From Acinetobacter calcoaceticus (lineage in GTDB: Bacteria > Pseudomonadota > Gammaproteobacteria > Pseudomonadales > Moraxellaceae): a stretch of DNA of 64,000 nt. The notes under the pieces are model-generated. The model saw nothing but the letters and a program-made list of their open reading frames with translations. It was not told the origin of the DNA and ran no database searches. A program made the position numbers and the translations under genes. Location of the stretch: contig NZ_LS999521.1 in assembly GCF_900520355.1 (NCBI RefSeq), forward strand, positions 1,426,001-1,490,000, written 5' to 3'. Every line of letters starts with the position of its first letter. The stretch's first letter is position 1. Shown here one piece after another: positions 34,080 to 43,116 of the stretch.

Positions 34080-36314
34080 ATGGAATTTATTAAGTCTCGC
34101 AAGAAGATTGCTAAATCAGCAATAGCCTCTTCATTATCAATTGTAGCTACAACTGCAATGGCTGCGCCAGAAAATTCTGTACCACTTCCATTAATTCATG
34201 TTCAAGCAGATGCAGAAGTTGCACAGAGCCTTAAAGTTGATAAATCGGCTAATTCTAAGTTCGTAGCACCTTTATTAAATACACCAAAATCAGTTTCGGT
34301 AATTTCTAAACAACTTATTGAAGATACGAAAGTAAATACATTAAGTGATGCACTTCGTACTGTACCAGGCATTACCTTAGGTGCTGGTGAAGGCGGTAAC
34401 CCGAATGGTGATCGACCGTTTATTCGTGGTTATAACTCAGAAAGTTCAATGTATGTTGATGGTATTCGTAATGCATCATCACAAAACCGTGAAATGTTTG
34501 CGATTGAGCAAGTTGAAGTGACTAAAGGTTCTGCTTCTTCTATGGGCGGTGCAGGTTCTGTTGGTGGTAGCATCAATATGATTTCTAAAGTTGCTAAAAA
34601 AGGTGACTCTTTAGAAGGCTCTGTGCAAGCAGGTACCGATAACTACCAACGTATCACCTTAGATGGTAATAAAGACTTTGGTAATGGTACTGCTGCTCGC
34701 GTTGTCTTAATGGGACACAAAAATGAGAAAGCTGGGCAGAGTGATGGCGCTGAATACAAACGCGTAGGTATCGCGCCTAGTATTACATTTGGATTAGATA
34801 CACCAACACGTGCGACCTTAAGTTACTACTATCTAAGATCAGATGACACTCCAGATTCAGGTGTTCCATATAATTATGATGCCTCTAAAAAAGCCACTGT
34901 TGGCAAGCCAGTAGATGTTAAACAAGGTATTTACTATGGTTTAAAAGGTCGTGATTTCCAAAAACAAGAAAATCACATTGGTACTTTTAAAGTAGAGCAT
35001 GATTTAAATGAAAATCTTACTCTTGCTAACACCTTACTCTATAGCAAATCAAAAAATGATTACCTTTGGACTCAACCAGATGATTCAAAAGGTAATGTAG
35101 CAAACGGCAAAGTTTGGCGTCGTATCAACTCTCGAATTACAGACACTGATGTTTTCACTGACCAATTATCTTTAAGAGGTAAGTTTAATACTGGAGCTAT
35201 CAAGCATAGTTTCAATATTGGCGCAGAATATAGTGATCAAGAGTCAGATAAAGGTAGCTACTCAACAACATATCCAGGTTATGCAGGCTCTACAACAGGC
35301 GGTTTTAATAGTGACTGTGCTATTAATGATGCATGGTGTACTTCATTAACTAATCCTAATTCTAAAGATGTGTGGTTAGGTGGCCGTATCGCCAATAAAG
35401 CAACAACGACAACGACTACAAAAAATACTTCTGTTTATCTATTGGATAATATTGAGTTTAATCCTCAATGGTTACTTGATTTAGGGGTTCGTTGGGATAA
35501 GTTTGATACTGAACAGGTTACAAATGCCACAGGAGCAAAAATTGAAAGTAATAAAGATTTTGTTACTTACAATACAGGCATAACTTTTAAACCTACTGAA
35601 AACGGTAGTATCTATGCAAGTTATGCAACTTCTGCCAACCCTGTAGGTGTTGATGGTGGGGACGGTTCTGAGTCAATTGGCCAAGCTTATATGGACCTTA
35701 AACCAGAAGAAAGCCAAACAATTGAACTTGGTACAAAGTGGAACGTTTTAAACGAAAAACTTAATTTGACTGCTGCCATTTTCCGTACAGAAAAACAAAA
35801 TACTCGTATTCAAATTGATTCAAGCACTTATACCAATGGTGGTGATAGTAAAGTTGACGGTATTGAACTTTCAGCAAATGGTAATATCACTGATAAATGG
35901 GCTGTTAGTGCAGGGTATACGTACTTGGACAGTGAAAATACTGATCCAGGGCCAAGTTGTAGCCGTGCTGGTGTATGTACTCCTGAAAATGCAGCTAAAG
36001 GCAAGCAACTTCCAAACGTACCTAAAAACTCAGCATCATTGTGGACTACATATAAAGTCTTACCACAATTTACTTTAGGTGCTGGGGCTTTCTATGCTGA
36101 CAAAGTATATGGTGATGCAGCTAATACAAAATGGGCTCCATCATATGTTCGCTATGACGCGATGGCTCGTTATGACGTTAACAAGAATGTTAACTTGCAA
36201 CTTAACTTAAATAACTTATCTGATAAGCGTTACTTTACTAAAGCGTATGCTTCACACTATGCAACTGAAGCAGAAGGACGTAGTGCAGTAGTATCAGTTA
36301 ACTTCAAATACTAA
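34080..36314 (+). CDS. piuA: TonB-dependent catecholate siderophore receptor (Fiu/PiuA)
   Basis: 744 aa: signal peptide ending near AMA-A, a short TonB-box region, plug (LNTPKSVSVISKQLI; RGYNSESSMYVDGIRN; KGSASSMGGAGSVGG) and a barrel ending VVSVNFKY. The wording matches the Fiu/PiuA family, which imports ferric catecholates and is an entry route for siderophore-linked beta-lactams in Acinetobacter. The adjacent PKHD hydroxylase gene is the usual piuC partner. An extracellular loop has a Cys pair (SDCAINDAWC). Confidence 0.9.
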   Translation: MEFIKSRKKIAKSAIASSLSIVATTAMAAPENSVPLPLIHVQADAEVAQSLKVDKSANSKFVAPLLNTPKSVSVISKQLIEDTKVNTLSDALRTVPGITLGAGEGGNPNGDRPFIRGYNSESSMYVDGIRNASSQNREMFAIEQVEVTKGSASSMGGAGSVGGSINMISKVAKKGDSLEGSVQAGTDNYQRITLDGNKDFGNGTAARVVLMGHKNEKAGQSDGAEYKRVGIAPSITFGLDTPTRATLSYYYLRSDDTPDSGVPYNYDASKKATVGKPVDVKQGIYYGLKGRDFQKQENHIGTFKVEHDLNENLTLANTLLYSKSKNDYLWTQPDDSKGNVANGKVWRRINSRITDTDVFTDQLSLRGKFNTGAIKHSFNIGAEYSDQESDKGSYSTTYPGYAGSTTGGFNSDCAINDAWCTSLTNPNSKDVWLGGRIANKATTTTTTKNTSVYLLDNIEFNPQWLLDLGVRWDKFDTEQVTNATGAKIESNKDFVTYNTGITFKPTENGSIYASYATSANPVGVDGGDGSESIGQAYMDLKPEESQTIELGTKWNVLNEKLNLTAAIFRTEKQNTRIQIDSSTYTNGGDSKVDGIELSANGNITDKWAVSAGYTYLDSENTDPGPSCSRAGVCTPENAAKGKQLPNVPKNSASLWTTYKVLPQFTLGAGAFYADKVYGDAANTKWAPSYVRYDAMARYDVNKNVNLQLNLNNLSDKRYFTKAYASHYATEAEGRSAVVSVNFKY

Positions 36315-36350
36315 TAAGTTTAAAAAATTATTAGTCTTAAGAAGTAACCT

Positions 36351-36380
36351 AAAATAGCCTCAATTTGAGGCTATTTTATT
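36351..36380 (+). terminator. Hairpin between piuA and piuC
   Basis: Perfect arms AAAATAGCCTCA/TGAGGCTATTTT with a 3-base centre. The T run is only four, so it may be a partial terminator that lowers piuC relative to piuA. Confidence 0.65.
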
Positions 36381-36408
36381 AATTAGAGCTATTTTTAGAG
36401 GTATCGCC

Positions 36409-37092
36409 GTGATTCACCATATTCCTAATGTACTTAGTAAAGAACAAGTCCAGTTTTTCCGTCAAGAAATGGACAAAGTAGAATGGGTGAATGGAAAAGT
36501 CACTGCTGGTACACTTTCGGCTATGGTAAAACATAATCAGCAATTGCCTGAAGATCATCCTCTAACTCATCAATTGAGTAATATCATCCTTGATGCTTTA
36601 GGAAAACATCCATTATTCCTATCTGCTGCAATTCCACTAAATATCATACCGCCTTTATTTAATCGCTATGAAAATCATGAGTCGTTCGGTTTTCATGTAG
36701 ATAATTCAATACGGCTAATACGTGGTAGTAATCAGCGTTTAAGAACAGATTTGTCTTGTACTATTTTTTTAAGCGAGCCTGAGGAATATGAAGGTGGCGA
36801 GTTAGTTGTTGAAGATACATATGGTTATCATGAAATTAAATTGCCTGCTGGTGACATGATTTTGTATCCATCTACTAGTCTACATGAAGTGACAGCTATT
36901 ACTTCAGGCTGTCGTATAGCATCTTTTTTCTGGGTACAAAGTATGATTCGTGATGATGCAGAGCGACATATGTTATTTAATCTAGATCAAACTATTCAAA
37001 ACTTACGTATGCAACTAGGTGATGATCACAAAGAAGTTTTGAACTTAACAAACACTTATCACAACTTAATCCGTAAGTGGGCTGATGTTTAA
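36409..37092 (+). CDS. piuC: PKHD-type Fe(II)/2-oxoglutarate hydroxylase (PiuC/YbiX)
   Basis: 227 aa from a GTG start with AGAGGT upstream. The iron site is visible as His96-x-Asp98 (FGFHVDNS) and His159, and Arg169 would bind 2-oxoglutarate. The length and ending fit YbiX/PiuC. It is paired with catecholate receptors across proteobacteria; the substrate is not established. Its place 94 bases after piuA supports co-expression under Fur. Confidence 0.92.
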   Translation: MIHHIPNVLSKEQVQFFRQEMDKVEWVNGKVTAGTLSAMVKHNQQLPEDHPLTHQLSNIILDALGKHPLFLSAAIPLNIIPPLFNRYENHESFGFHVDNSIRLIRGSNQRLRTDLSCTIFLSEPEEYEGGELVVEDTYGYHEIKLPAGDMILYPSTSLHEVTAITSGCRIASFFWVQSMIRDDAERHMLFNLDQTIQNLRMQLGDDHKEVLNLTNTYHNLIRKWADV

Positions 37093-37135
37093 ACAAGCAA
37101 GAAGAGTAGCTAAGTAGCGTAAATTATTTAATATG

Positions 37136-37531
37136 CTACTTATAGACATTTACTTCAATATTTAATGCTTTTTCATCAATTTTTTTCAACAAACATTCTA
37201 ATAGTTCTTCTACTTTATCATCATATTCGAAAGGATGAGATTTGCCAGTTTTTGTATTAATAAGATTTAAACTAATTTTATTAGAAGCTGGTCTATAAAT
37301 TCCTCTATTACTTTTACCCAAAACAACTCTTTTAATTAATTTTCTATGTTCAAGTTCCGCTAAAGTACGATATGTAGTAGCTAGACTTATTTTTAGGTTT
37401 TTCTTTTGGGATAACAGATATATTTCTTCTGCGGTTATTCCTTTATCGTTCTCATGTAAAAAACGAAAAATAGCAACTCGCGAAGGCGTAGCTGATAAAC
37501 CATTTTCAATTAACTCTTGATGATAATCCAT
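37136..37531 (-). CDS. Fur-family regulator lacking the usual metal motifs
   Basis: 131 aa. The winged-helix half is typical (LSATPSRVAIFRFL; SLATTYRTLAELE). In the dimer half the HHHDH segment and both CxxC pairs of Fur/Zur are missing; the matching area reads NTKTGKSHPFEYD. It could use another ligand or no metal. It converges on the piuAC pair. A full frame argues against a pseudogene. Confidence 0.8.
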   Translation of the reverse strand: MDYHQELIENGLSATPSRVAIFRFLHENDKGITAEEIYLLSQKKNLKISLATTYRTLAELEHRKLIKRVVLGKSNRGIYRPASNKISLNLINTKTGKSHPFEYDDKVEELLECLLKKIDEKALNIEVNVYK

Positions 37532-37631
37532 TTAGTTCCTCTGCTAATGGCTTATTTGCATTTAAATTGATTACTAAGGCTTTTTTAGTAGTGGGTAAAA
37601 AAATCTATTTGAAAACCAATGATATTAATCT

Positions 37632-38030
37632 TTATTGTAAACCATTTGGTATAAAAAGTATTATGAGAAAAAGTAAAAATGCTGAATTCAAATGATAAAA
37701 GTTAGAAGCCGATTCTTTTTCGAAGAAAGCCATACCTAACATTAAACCTGAAACAGTATTTTTAGGGTTTTGGTACCAGAGGGATAATGGAGCGGGAGCC
37801 AGATTGATCGCTAATGCTTCATTGGTAATTTTTTGATCAACTAATGAGGGCAGTAAATTGATGAGTACTGATAAGCCAGCAGTGTAGGTTTGCAGATTAA
37901 ATTGTTTTAAACATTTAATTAGTTCATCACGCCGAGCACTATAGGTTCTCTTTGTTCGTCTTGAATGTCTTAAAAAATGACCTTCATGCATAAACTCTTG
38001 AATTGAAAGTTGTAAATATAGTGATGGAGC
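37632..38030 (-). pseudogene. C-terminal remnant of a MocR-type (GntR-aminotransferase) regulator
   Basis: About 110 residues resemble the end of the PLP-binding aminotransferase domain of MocR proteins: SIQEFMHEGHFLRHSRRTKR, then SARRDELIKCL and LAPAPLSLWY...SGLMLGMAF. The similarity continues upstream of the ATG at 37991 to about 38030, where a stop interrupts it. The DNA-binding half is gone. Its last residues run into unrelated hydrophobic sequence. Confidence 0.65.
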
Positions 38031-38134
38031 TTATATTCTCATATTCATGTGAAATCACCTTTTATATGCCTATGTGGTTGAGGATAATATTGAGTCTAAA
38101 GTGAATAAGGAGAAGCCAAAAATTTATCAGGTAG

Positions 38135-38296
38135 GTCAGAGCGGGTTTAGCTTGGGCTGAGTCAGTAACTAAAGTCTCTACAACCGCAGTGCCTGATGAC
38201 GTATATCAGCTTGTCTATTCTGTATTTGATGAAAAAGAACTTGTAGATTTAACTATCGTTATTAGTTTTAGAAATCCGCCTCAAGCTGCAAAGTAA
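38135..38296 (+). pseudogene. C-terminal remnant of a carboxymuconolactone decarboxylase family gene
   Basis: An open stretch without a start codon reads GLAWAESVTKVSTTAVPDDV then FDEKELVDLTIVIS, the final helices of AhpD/CMD-family proteins (ERAALAWAEAVT...VPDELY...ELVDLT). The catalytic CxxC half is missing. It faces away from the MocR remnant, the usual arrangement of a MocR regulator and its CMD target, with about 100 bases of scar between. Confidence 0.6.
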
Positions 38297-38321
38297 TAGT
38301 TAGGTGAATATTAAACTAAAT

Positions 38322-38344
38322 AAAAAGCCCTCTAGCGAGGACTT
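38322..38344 (-). terminator. Terminator after the 157-aa exported protein gene
   Basis: Minus-strand stem AGTCCTC/GAGGGCT, 4-base loop, T5. One mismatch in the stem. Confidence 0.6.
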
Positions 38345-38349
38345 CTAAC

Positions 38350-38823
38350 TTATCTAAAAGAAGGTTGGCTTAAGATTTTGTAGACCTTTTCTTTGTATAC
38401 ATCATTGGAAATGACACCTTTATCTCGCTGTTGTTTTAGTGATCTAAATTGCTGGCCACGAATTTCTCTTTGAATATTCACATTATCATGATTTCTAATG
38501 TAGTAAAGACTACGCTCATGATCACTCATATTGACTGTTTCTTCAGTAGAGTAGGACGGCTTAGCTTCATTTTCTTGATACTGTTTTGCAATTTCAAAAA
38601 AATCTACATTTTGATTATTGGTGGCAGAATTAGAAAAGTCTTTCGGTTGCCCATTAAACTGATGGTTTTTAGAACTCACGTTCACTTCAAGAATGCTTTT
38701 GTGCTTATTAAATTGAGGGTGATTATATTCTTGTTTCATTTGAAACGTATTTGTGTCAGAAAATACTGCGGGATAAAAAAGACTAATATTTAAAAATAAA
38801 AAAGTTAATAACAATCTATTCAT
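38350..38823 (-). CDS. Exported protein of unknown function
   Basis: 157 aa from the ATG at 38823, where a signal peptide starts (MNRLLLTFLFLNISLFYPAV, then FSD); 16 upstream codons are not needed. The mature part is polar, Gln- and Asn-rich, without Cys, and ends with a short basic helix (GVISNDVYKEKVYKILSQ). It is probably periplasmic or secreted. No family recognised. Confidence 0.55.
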   Translation of the reverse strand: MNRLLLTFLFLNISLFYPAVFSDTNTFQMKQEYNHPQFNKHKSILEVNVSSKNHQFNGQPKDFSNSATNNQNVDFFEIAKQYQENEAKPSYSTEETVNMSDHERSLYYIRNHDNVNIQREIRGQQFRSLKQQRDKGVISNDVYKEKVYKILSQPSFR

Positions 38824-39182
38824 TTCTTTTGAAGTCCAATTGAAATTGAGTAAATCACTGTATTGTAACATTAAAGTTGGATTTTTAAAGGTTTAAGTTT
38901 CAGAGTATTTGATCATCTGGTCAATAATATGATGAATGGACTGGTTTGTGCGGAGTTCTATTGAGAGTTCCGCTCAAAAAAAACTTTATATAAGATGAGA
39001 TCTAATATTTTTAATTTTAGGATATTAGCTATTATCTAATTTTAATATCTGTCCCGTAACAGATTCTGTTTTTCATAATGCTTCTTTTAAATTAATTGTT
39101 AAGTATTACTAAATAGTTTCGGTGTGACAACTGCGATTCAATTTGTTAAATTGTGTGGTTTTTATAACAGTGGGCGAAATTT
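38824..39182. other. Gap with one hairpin
   Basis: AT-rich 359-base gap between divergent genes. It has a hairpin GCGGA...TCCGC at 38949-38976. No gene or RNA is recognised. Confidence 0.4.
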
Positions 39183-39407
39183 ATGAAGACATTTTTAGTT
39201 ATATCTTTATTGGGTTTTGGGCTGATTGGCTGTGCTTCCTCTACATATAATTCTCAAGAAAATTATTTAAATAAACCTCCAATTGTTCCAGAAAATAAAG
39301 CTTTTAATAGTTTTAAAACACCTGATCATGGAATTTTTACAGATCAAGATATCTATAATATGCCAGAAAATTCAAACATGAATATCCGTTATGAAGCCCC
39401 TTTTTAA
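39183..39407 (+). CDS. Small lipoprotein (74 aa)
   Basis: Signal peptide with lipobox LIGC at residues 14-17 (MKTFLVISLLGFGLIGCASS). The mature 58 residues are polar, Asn- and Pro-rich. No family. Likely anchored in the outer membrane because Ala, not Asp, follows the Cys. Confidence 0.65.
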   Translation: MKTFLVISLLGFGLIGCASSTYNSQENYLNKPPIVPENKAFNSFKTPDHGIFTDQDIYNMPENSNMNIRYEAPF

Positions 39408-39488
39408 AGAAAAATAAATCATTAATCGAAGCAAAGGTAGATAAGGACGACTTACTACCTTTGCTGACTAGAGATAATCAATGATTAA

Positions 39489-39511
39489 TGCCTCCTTCGG
39501 GTGGTTTTTTA
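39489..39511 (+). terminator. Short hairpin with T run
   Basis: CCTCC-TTCG-GGTGG followed by T6, a compact UUCG-loop stem with one wobble between the two lipoprotein genes. Confidence 0.55.
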
Positions 39512-39556
39512 AATTTTAAACTGTTAAATTTTAATTATTGAAAAAAGGTATTTTAA

Positions 39557-39931
39557 ATGAAAAACTTCAGTATTATTGCTTCTTTATTTTTATTAGTTGG
39601 GTGTACGACTGGTCACAAACAGGTCATTCCTGTTCAAGTGACTGATAATAAAATTACTTCAGAGGCTGAGACATATAAAAAGCAATACCAAAAGAAAATT
39701 TATAAAATATGGGATATTCCAAAGTCTTCTACTGGCATGAGTGCAAGCGTTAAAGTATTTTTAACTGACAGTGGTGAAATTGAGCAAATCATCTTTTTAG
39801 ATAAAGAAGAACAGAAATTTAAAACAAGTATTGAAAAAGCGATCTGGCGTGCAAGCCCCTTTGCTTTGCCTTCAAATCCTGAAGTAAGAAAACAAGCAAG
39901 AAAATTCAATATGAAATTTCAGGCGAAATAA
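39557..39931 (+). CDS. Lipoprotein with TolA/TonB-like C-terminal domain
   Basis: 124 aa. Lipobox LVGC at residues 13-16, then an 80-residue domain like the C-terminus of TolA (YKKQYQKKIYKIWDIP; SASVKVFLTDSGEIEQIIFL; SIEKAIWRASPFALP). The domain normally contacts Tol-Pal partners or phage g3p. As a short lipoprotein it could be a decoy or an envelope adaptor. It lies in the accessory stretch. Confidence 0.7.
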   Translation: MKNFSIIASLFLLVGCTTGHKQVIPVQVTDNKITSEAETYKKQYQKKIYKIWDIPKSSTGMSASVKVFLTDSGEIEQIIFLDKEEQKFKTSIEKAIWRASPFALPSNPEVRKQARKFNMKFQAK

Positions 39932-40187
39932 ATAAGTTCTTCTTAAGCATGAGGGGGGTGAATTTAGAATTGTTTAAGTATATAAATTTGTTCTCTAGCT
40001 TTATGAATACCGAAACTAGTTAGTTTAATCGCTATTAATATTTCCTTTAAAAGAAAAAGTAATCCCATTTTAGAGGGGTAAATGTATCTTAAAGTGTCAG
40101 TTACACAAATGATGATTGTTTGGTATTGAATGTATCCGTGAATTATTTAAGCATGGAGTGACACAAGTTAAGTAAAGGATGAATCTC

Positions 40188-40388
40188 ATGATAGATGAAG
40201 AAAAACCCTTAAATTTTGACGATGATGAAGAGCCTCTTGAATTTGCTGATGAAGAATTTATCGATGATAAAAAAGAGGATGAATTATATAACAGTATTAC
40301 AAAAGATGGCTCAAGTGTAGATCCCGCAGATGATGGCGAGCGGCACATTCGTCCTGAAGATGGGGATCCCATAGAAGTTGAAGAATAA
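40188..40388 (+). CDS. Very acidic 66-aa protein
   Basis: Start at the second ATG (40188), nine bases after AAAGGA. By my count 28 of 66 residues are Asp or Glu, and no hydrophobic segment is present. The charge pattern is reminiscent of DNA-mimic or metal-buffering proteins, but no family is recognised. It is followed by a terminator and then the lysozyme gene. Confidence 0.6.
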   Translation: MIDEEKPLNFDDDEEPLEFADEEFIDDKKEDELYNSITKDGSSVDPADDGERHIRPEDGDPIEVEE

Positions 40389-40395
40389 TTCAAAG

Positions 40396-40420
40396 CCCAA
40401 TTCAATATTGGGCATTTTTA
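40396..40420 (+). terminator. Terminator after the acidic protein gene
   Basis: GCCCAAT with ATTGGGC around a short AT loop, then ATTTTT. Confidence 0.75.
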
Positions 40421-40572
40421 ATAGGTTTGACTTTTATCTGAATAGTACGATATGCCCGAGGTTAATTAATCATTATCATTAATGACTCGAAAAATTAAGA
40501 ACTACGCAATGAGCGTAGAGATGTATATTACGTTTTGAGTTATAGATAAAAACTAAGATCATAGGGCATTAA

Positions 40573-41148
40573 ATGCAAAAAATATTGGATTATCTCCGCA
40601 AATTTTTTACTGCCAAGTCTCAGCAAGATGCAGCAGCGGGTCACCTCATTGCTACGGCAACTGATAATAGCGATGAATTGATAGGCGTCGCCGTTGATGA
40701 GATGTCTCTTAGTTTAGGAGGAATAGATCTGATCTGTAATTTTGAAGGGTTAAAACTCAGAGCTTATGATGATGGTAATGGCGTGTGGACTATTGGATAT
40801 GGCACGACACGATATCCTAATGGTAAGCGTGTAAGTGAAGGAGACAGATGCACGCTTGATCAGGCTAAAGCCTATATGCAGCATGATTTAAAGATATTTG
40901 AACGTGCCGTAAATAGTTCTGTAAAAGTACCTTTAAAACAGAATCAATTTGATGCATTAGTATCTCTAACTTATAACATTGGGGTAGGTGCCTTTAAAAA
41001 CTCGACTTTACTCAAAAAGTTAAATTTAGGTGATTACAAGGAGGCTGCAAACCAGTTTGATGTCTGGGTAAATGCAGGCGGTAAGCGTTTGCAAGGACTC
41101 GTTAATCGTCGTGCAATCGAAAAGAAATTATTTTTATCATCAAAATAG
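40573..41148 (+). CDS. T4-type lysozyme / endolysin (GH24)
   Basis: 191 aa. The phage lysozyme triad can be placed at Glu58, Asp67 and Thr73 (NFEGLKLRAYDDGNGVWTIG), matching T4 Glu11-Asp20-Thr26. About 48 residues precede the domain; they are amphipathic without a clear signal peptide. It hydrolyses peptidoglycan. No holin or spanin gene is nearby, so it looks like a prophage leftover or a domesticated gene. Confidence 0.88.
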   Translation: MQKILDYLRKFFTAKSQQDAAAGHLIATATDNSDELIGVAVDEMSLSLGGIDLICNFEGLKLRAYDDGNGVWTIGYGTTRYPNGKRVSEGDRCTLDQAKAYMQHDLKIFERAVNSSVKVPLKQNQFDALVSLTYNIGVGAFKNSTLLKKLNLGDYKEAANQFDVWVNAGGKRLQGLVNRRAIEKKLFLSSK

Positions 41149-41184
41149 TTGCCTCAATTTTTTATTAAACTTATCAAAAAGACA

Positions 41185-41216
41185 TGAAAAAGCCTCGGAT
41201 AGTCTGGGCTTTTTCA
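41185..41216. terminator. Bidirectional terminator
   Basis: TGAAAAAGCC/GGCTTTTTCA arms with a 12-base loop between the convergent lysozyme and AhpD-like genes. Confidence 0.8.
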
Positions 41217-41233
41217 TATATAAATTAATTGGA

Positions 41234-41650
41234 TTAACTTTTATCACCTAAAGTAATTCGAAGCCTGTTTAATGCTCCCATGAGTGAAATGCTGGTCGTT
41301 AACTCTACAATTTCTCTTTCACTAAAGTATTCGGTTAATTGAATTTTTACAGTTTCAATTTTTTCAGATAGAAAAGTGACTGCTTCTGCAAGTTCAAGAG
41401 CGAGAAGCTGCTTCTTTGAAAAGACATTCGAATGTTTATAGCCCGGAATTTTATCAATGACTTCTTGGCTTAGTCCCATATCCCTTAATTCCTGAGCATG
41501 AAAAGCGCAGCAGTAAGCACAGCCGTTGATTTGTGACACATATAACTCAGCTAAAGCAATTATTTGAGGATCAATGCCTGAGTTACGAATAGATGCATGT
41601 GCTGAGTACAAATGGCTAATCGTTTTTTTAGCAATTTCTTTATATTCCAT
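41234..41650 (-). CDS. Carboxymuconolactone decarboxylase / AhpD-like protein
   Basis: 138 aa from the ATG at 41650 (the longer frame uses a TTG). The redox motif is Cys44-x2-Cys47 with His51 (CAYCCAFH), as in AhpD alkylhydroperoxidases. C-terminal helices are intact. It is divergent from an HxlR regulator, a common pair in response to peroxide or electrophiles. Confidence 0.88.
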   Translation of the reverse strand: MEYKEIAKKTISHLYSAHASIRNSGIDPQIIALAELYVSQINGCAYCCAFHAQELRDMGLSQEVIDKIPGYKHSNVFSKKQLLALELAEAVTFLSEKIETVKIQLTEYFSEREIVELTTSISLMGALNRLRITLGDKS

Positions 41651-41760
41651 AATATAGGCCAGTCTTTTCAAGATAAAAAACTATTATTTAGCACTAGGTA
41701 TAGATTGTAAATTAGGCACTATTTTGTTATATAGGTATATTTTTTATACTTAATTAATCA

Positions 41761-42075
41761 ATGAAAGATAATATTTCTGGCTGTTCTGTAGAAGAGGCAA
41801 TGACAGTATTAGGTGGTCGCTGGAGAATGTTAATTATTTCATTTCTCATCGAAAGACCTATGCGCTTTAATGAGCTAAGACGTGCAATACCTAATATTTC
41901 TCAACGGATGTTAACTTTAGAATTACGTTTTCTTGAAGAAGAAGGGTTTATTAACAGAGAAGTTTTCGCGGAAGTTCCTGTTAAAGTTGAGTATTCATTG
42001 ACGGAAGATGGCAAGAAATTAAACAGTTTAGTTGATGTGCTAAAAGAAGTTGGTTCTTGGCTAAAAATAAGATAA
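41761..42075 (+). CDS. HxlR-family transcriptional regulator
   Basis: 104 aa, a single winged helix with an N-terminal Cys (CSVEEAMTVLGGRWRMLIIS) typical of thiol- or aldehyde-sensing HxlR proteins. It probably controls the divergent AhpD-like gene; the 110-base gap between them is the likely operator. Confidence 0.9.
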   Translation: MKDNISGCSVEEAMTVLGGRWRMLIISFLIERPMRFNELRRAIPNISQRMLTLELRFLEEEGFINREVFAEVPVKVEYSLTEDGKKLNSLVDVLKEVGSWLKIR

Positions 42076-42165
42076 TGCGGTTTATTTTATAGTTTTATTT
42101 AGTTTTTAGCTCAGGCCGAGATCGTATGTCATTATTTTAACAGGATCATTTATACAAATTTTAGG

Positions 42166-42197
42166 CGTAAAAAAGCCTGATGCTACGAATCAGGCTT
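42166..42197 (-). terminator. Minus-strand terminator
   Basis: On the minus strand AAGCCTGA/TCAGGCTT with a 9-base loop, then T6. No annotated minus-strand gene ends here, so it may end a small RNA. Confidence 0.6.
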
Positions 42198-42318
42198 CAG
42201 TATTCATCAACAATAGGAGTTAATGAACAAGACCAATCTAACAGACCTGCGCTATAAAGGCAAACTAATGGTCGACCGGACAGTTCATATGAGCATAATT
42301 TTTCTCAAATTATAGGCA

Positions 42319-42405
42319 TTAAAAAAGCCCTTGCTCGAAAGCGAAGGGCTTAGTCGTTCATTGATCTAGCAATGAACTATATAAGGCTCATCTCATACTA
42401 AGTTC
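42319..42405 (-). ncRNA. Candidate small RNA with terminator
   Basis: On the minus strand a -10-like TATACT lies at about 42408-42413. It is followed by GTTCATTG/CAATGAAC as a first hairpin (42356-42378) and AAGCCCTT/AAGGGCTT plus T6 as a terminator (42319-42351). That gives an RNA of about 85 nt without a gene. The -35 box is weak. The remaining bases of the 42076-42683 gap show nothing else clear. Confidence 0.45.
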
Positions 42406-42683
42406 AGTATATCTGAAATTGAAGCAACAAAGAAGAAAACATTCTAACTATCTTCCTCATTCTATTTAAACTCAATTTATTCGTTCTTATTGCAACTTAC
42501 ATCTTTGATAAGCCAATACACAAAATTTGCACTTTGGTTTTTTGAGGGTGTGGTATTTGTGGGTGGGCTCCGATTAGATTGGCTTAGTAAGTAAAACCAT
42601 AGCTGTCTGTAAATTATTCAAGATAAAATTCTATATGAATCTATTGAAGAATGACGGGGCTAGAGGTAGGCAAGGAAGTAGAG

Positions 42684-42926
42684 ATGAATTTAATTAGATT
42701 AGAAGAACTTTCAATGGTGAGTAATGCTGTTTTGACACCCCAATTAAACAATTGGCCGTCTGTACTATCTACAAAAATGGGCGATGCTTCCTGTAAAAAG
42801 CATAAAGACAATTTTTTGGAACAGTTTGATAAAAAATTTTATAAAGAATGGCTAAAACAACAAAAGAAAATACTTAAAAGTATTCCGAGTAATGCTGTTT
42901 TACTCAGCATGAAAGATCCTATTTAG
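42684..42926 (+). CDS. Small protein of unknown function (80 aa)
   Basis: The ATG at 42684 is chosen over one 11 codons upstream because AAGGAAGTAGAG precedes it. The sequence is soluble, Lys- and Leu-rich with a coiled C-terminal half (FYKEWLKQQKKILKSIP). No family. It lies before the MuF-type gene and may be a leftover of the same element. Confidence 0.5.
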   Translation: MNLIRLEELSMVSNAVLTPQLNNWPSVLSTKMGDASCKKHKDNFLEQFDKKFYKEWLKQQKKILKSIPSNAVLLSMKDPI

Positions 42927-43116
42927 CTTAGACATTAGTTACGTTTTAAAATATGCATTACAAGGATGAGCATTTAGCTAAATAACTTTACGTAGGTATG
43001 CTTGTTAGTCATAACTTGTTCTAGAGATACTGACAATATAAATGAAAGCAAATGACATAAGGTGAAATAGGCAAATACAAAATAATAAAAAAGCATTTCC
43101 GTAGAGGTAAATTTTT

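Noticed and set aside
40466..40490. Fur box-like AATCATTATC before the lysozyme gene
   Set aside because: Only the right half matches the consensus; the left half has one match of nine.
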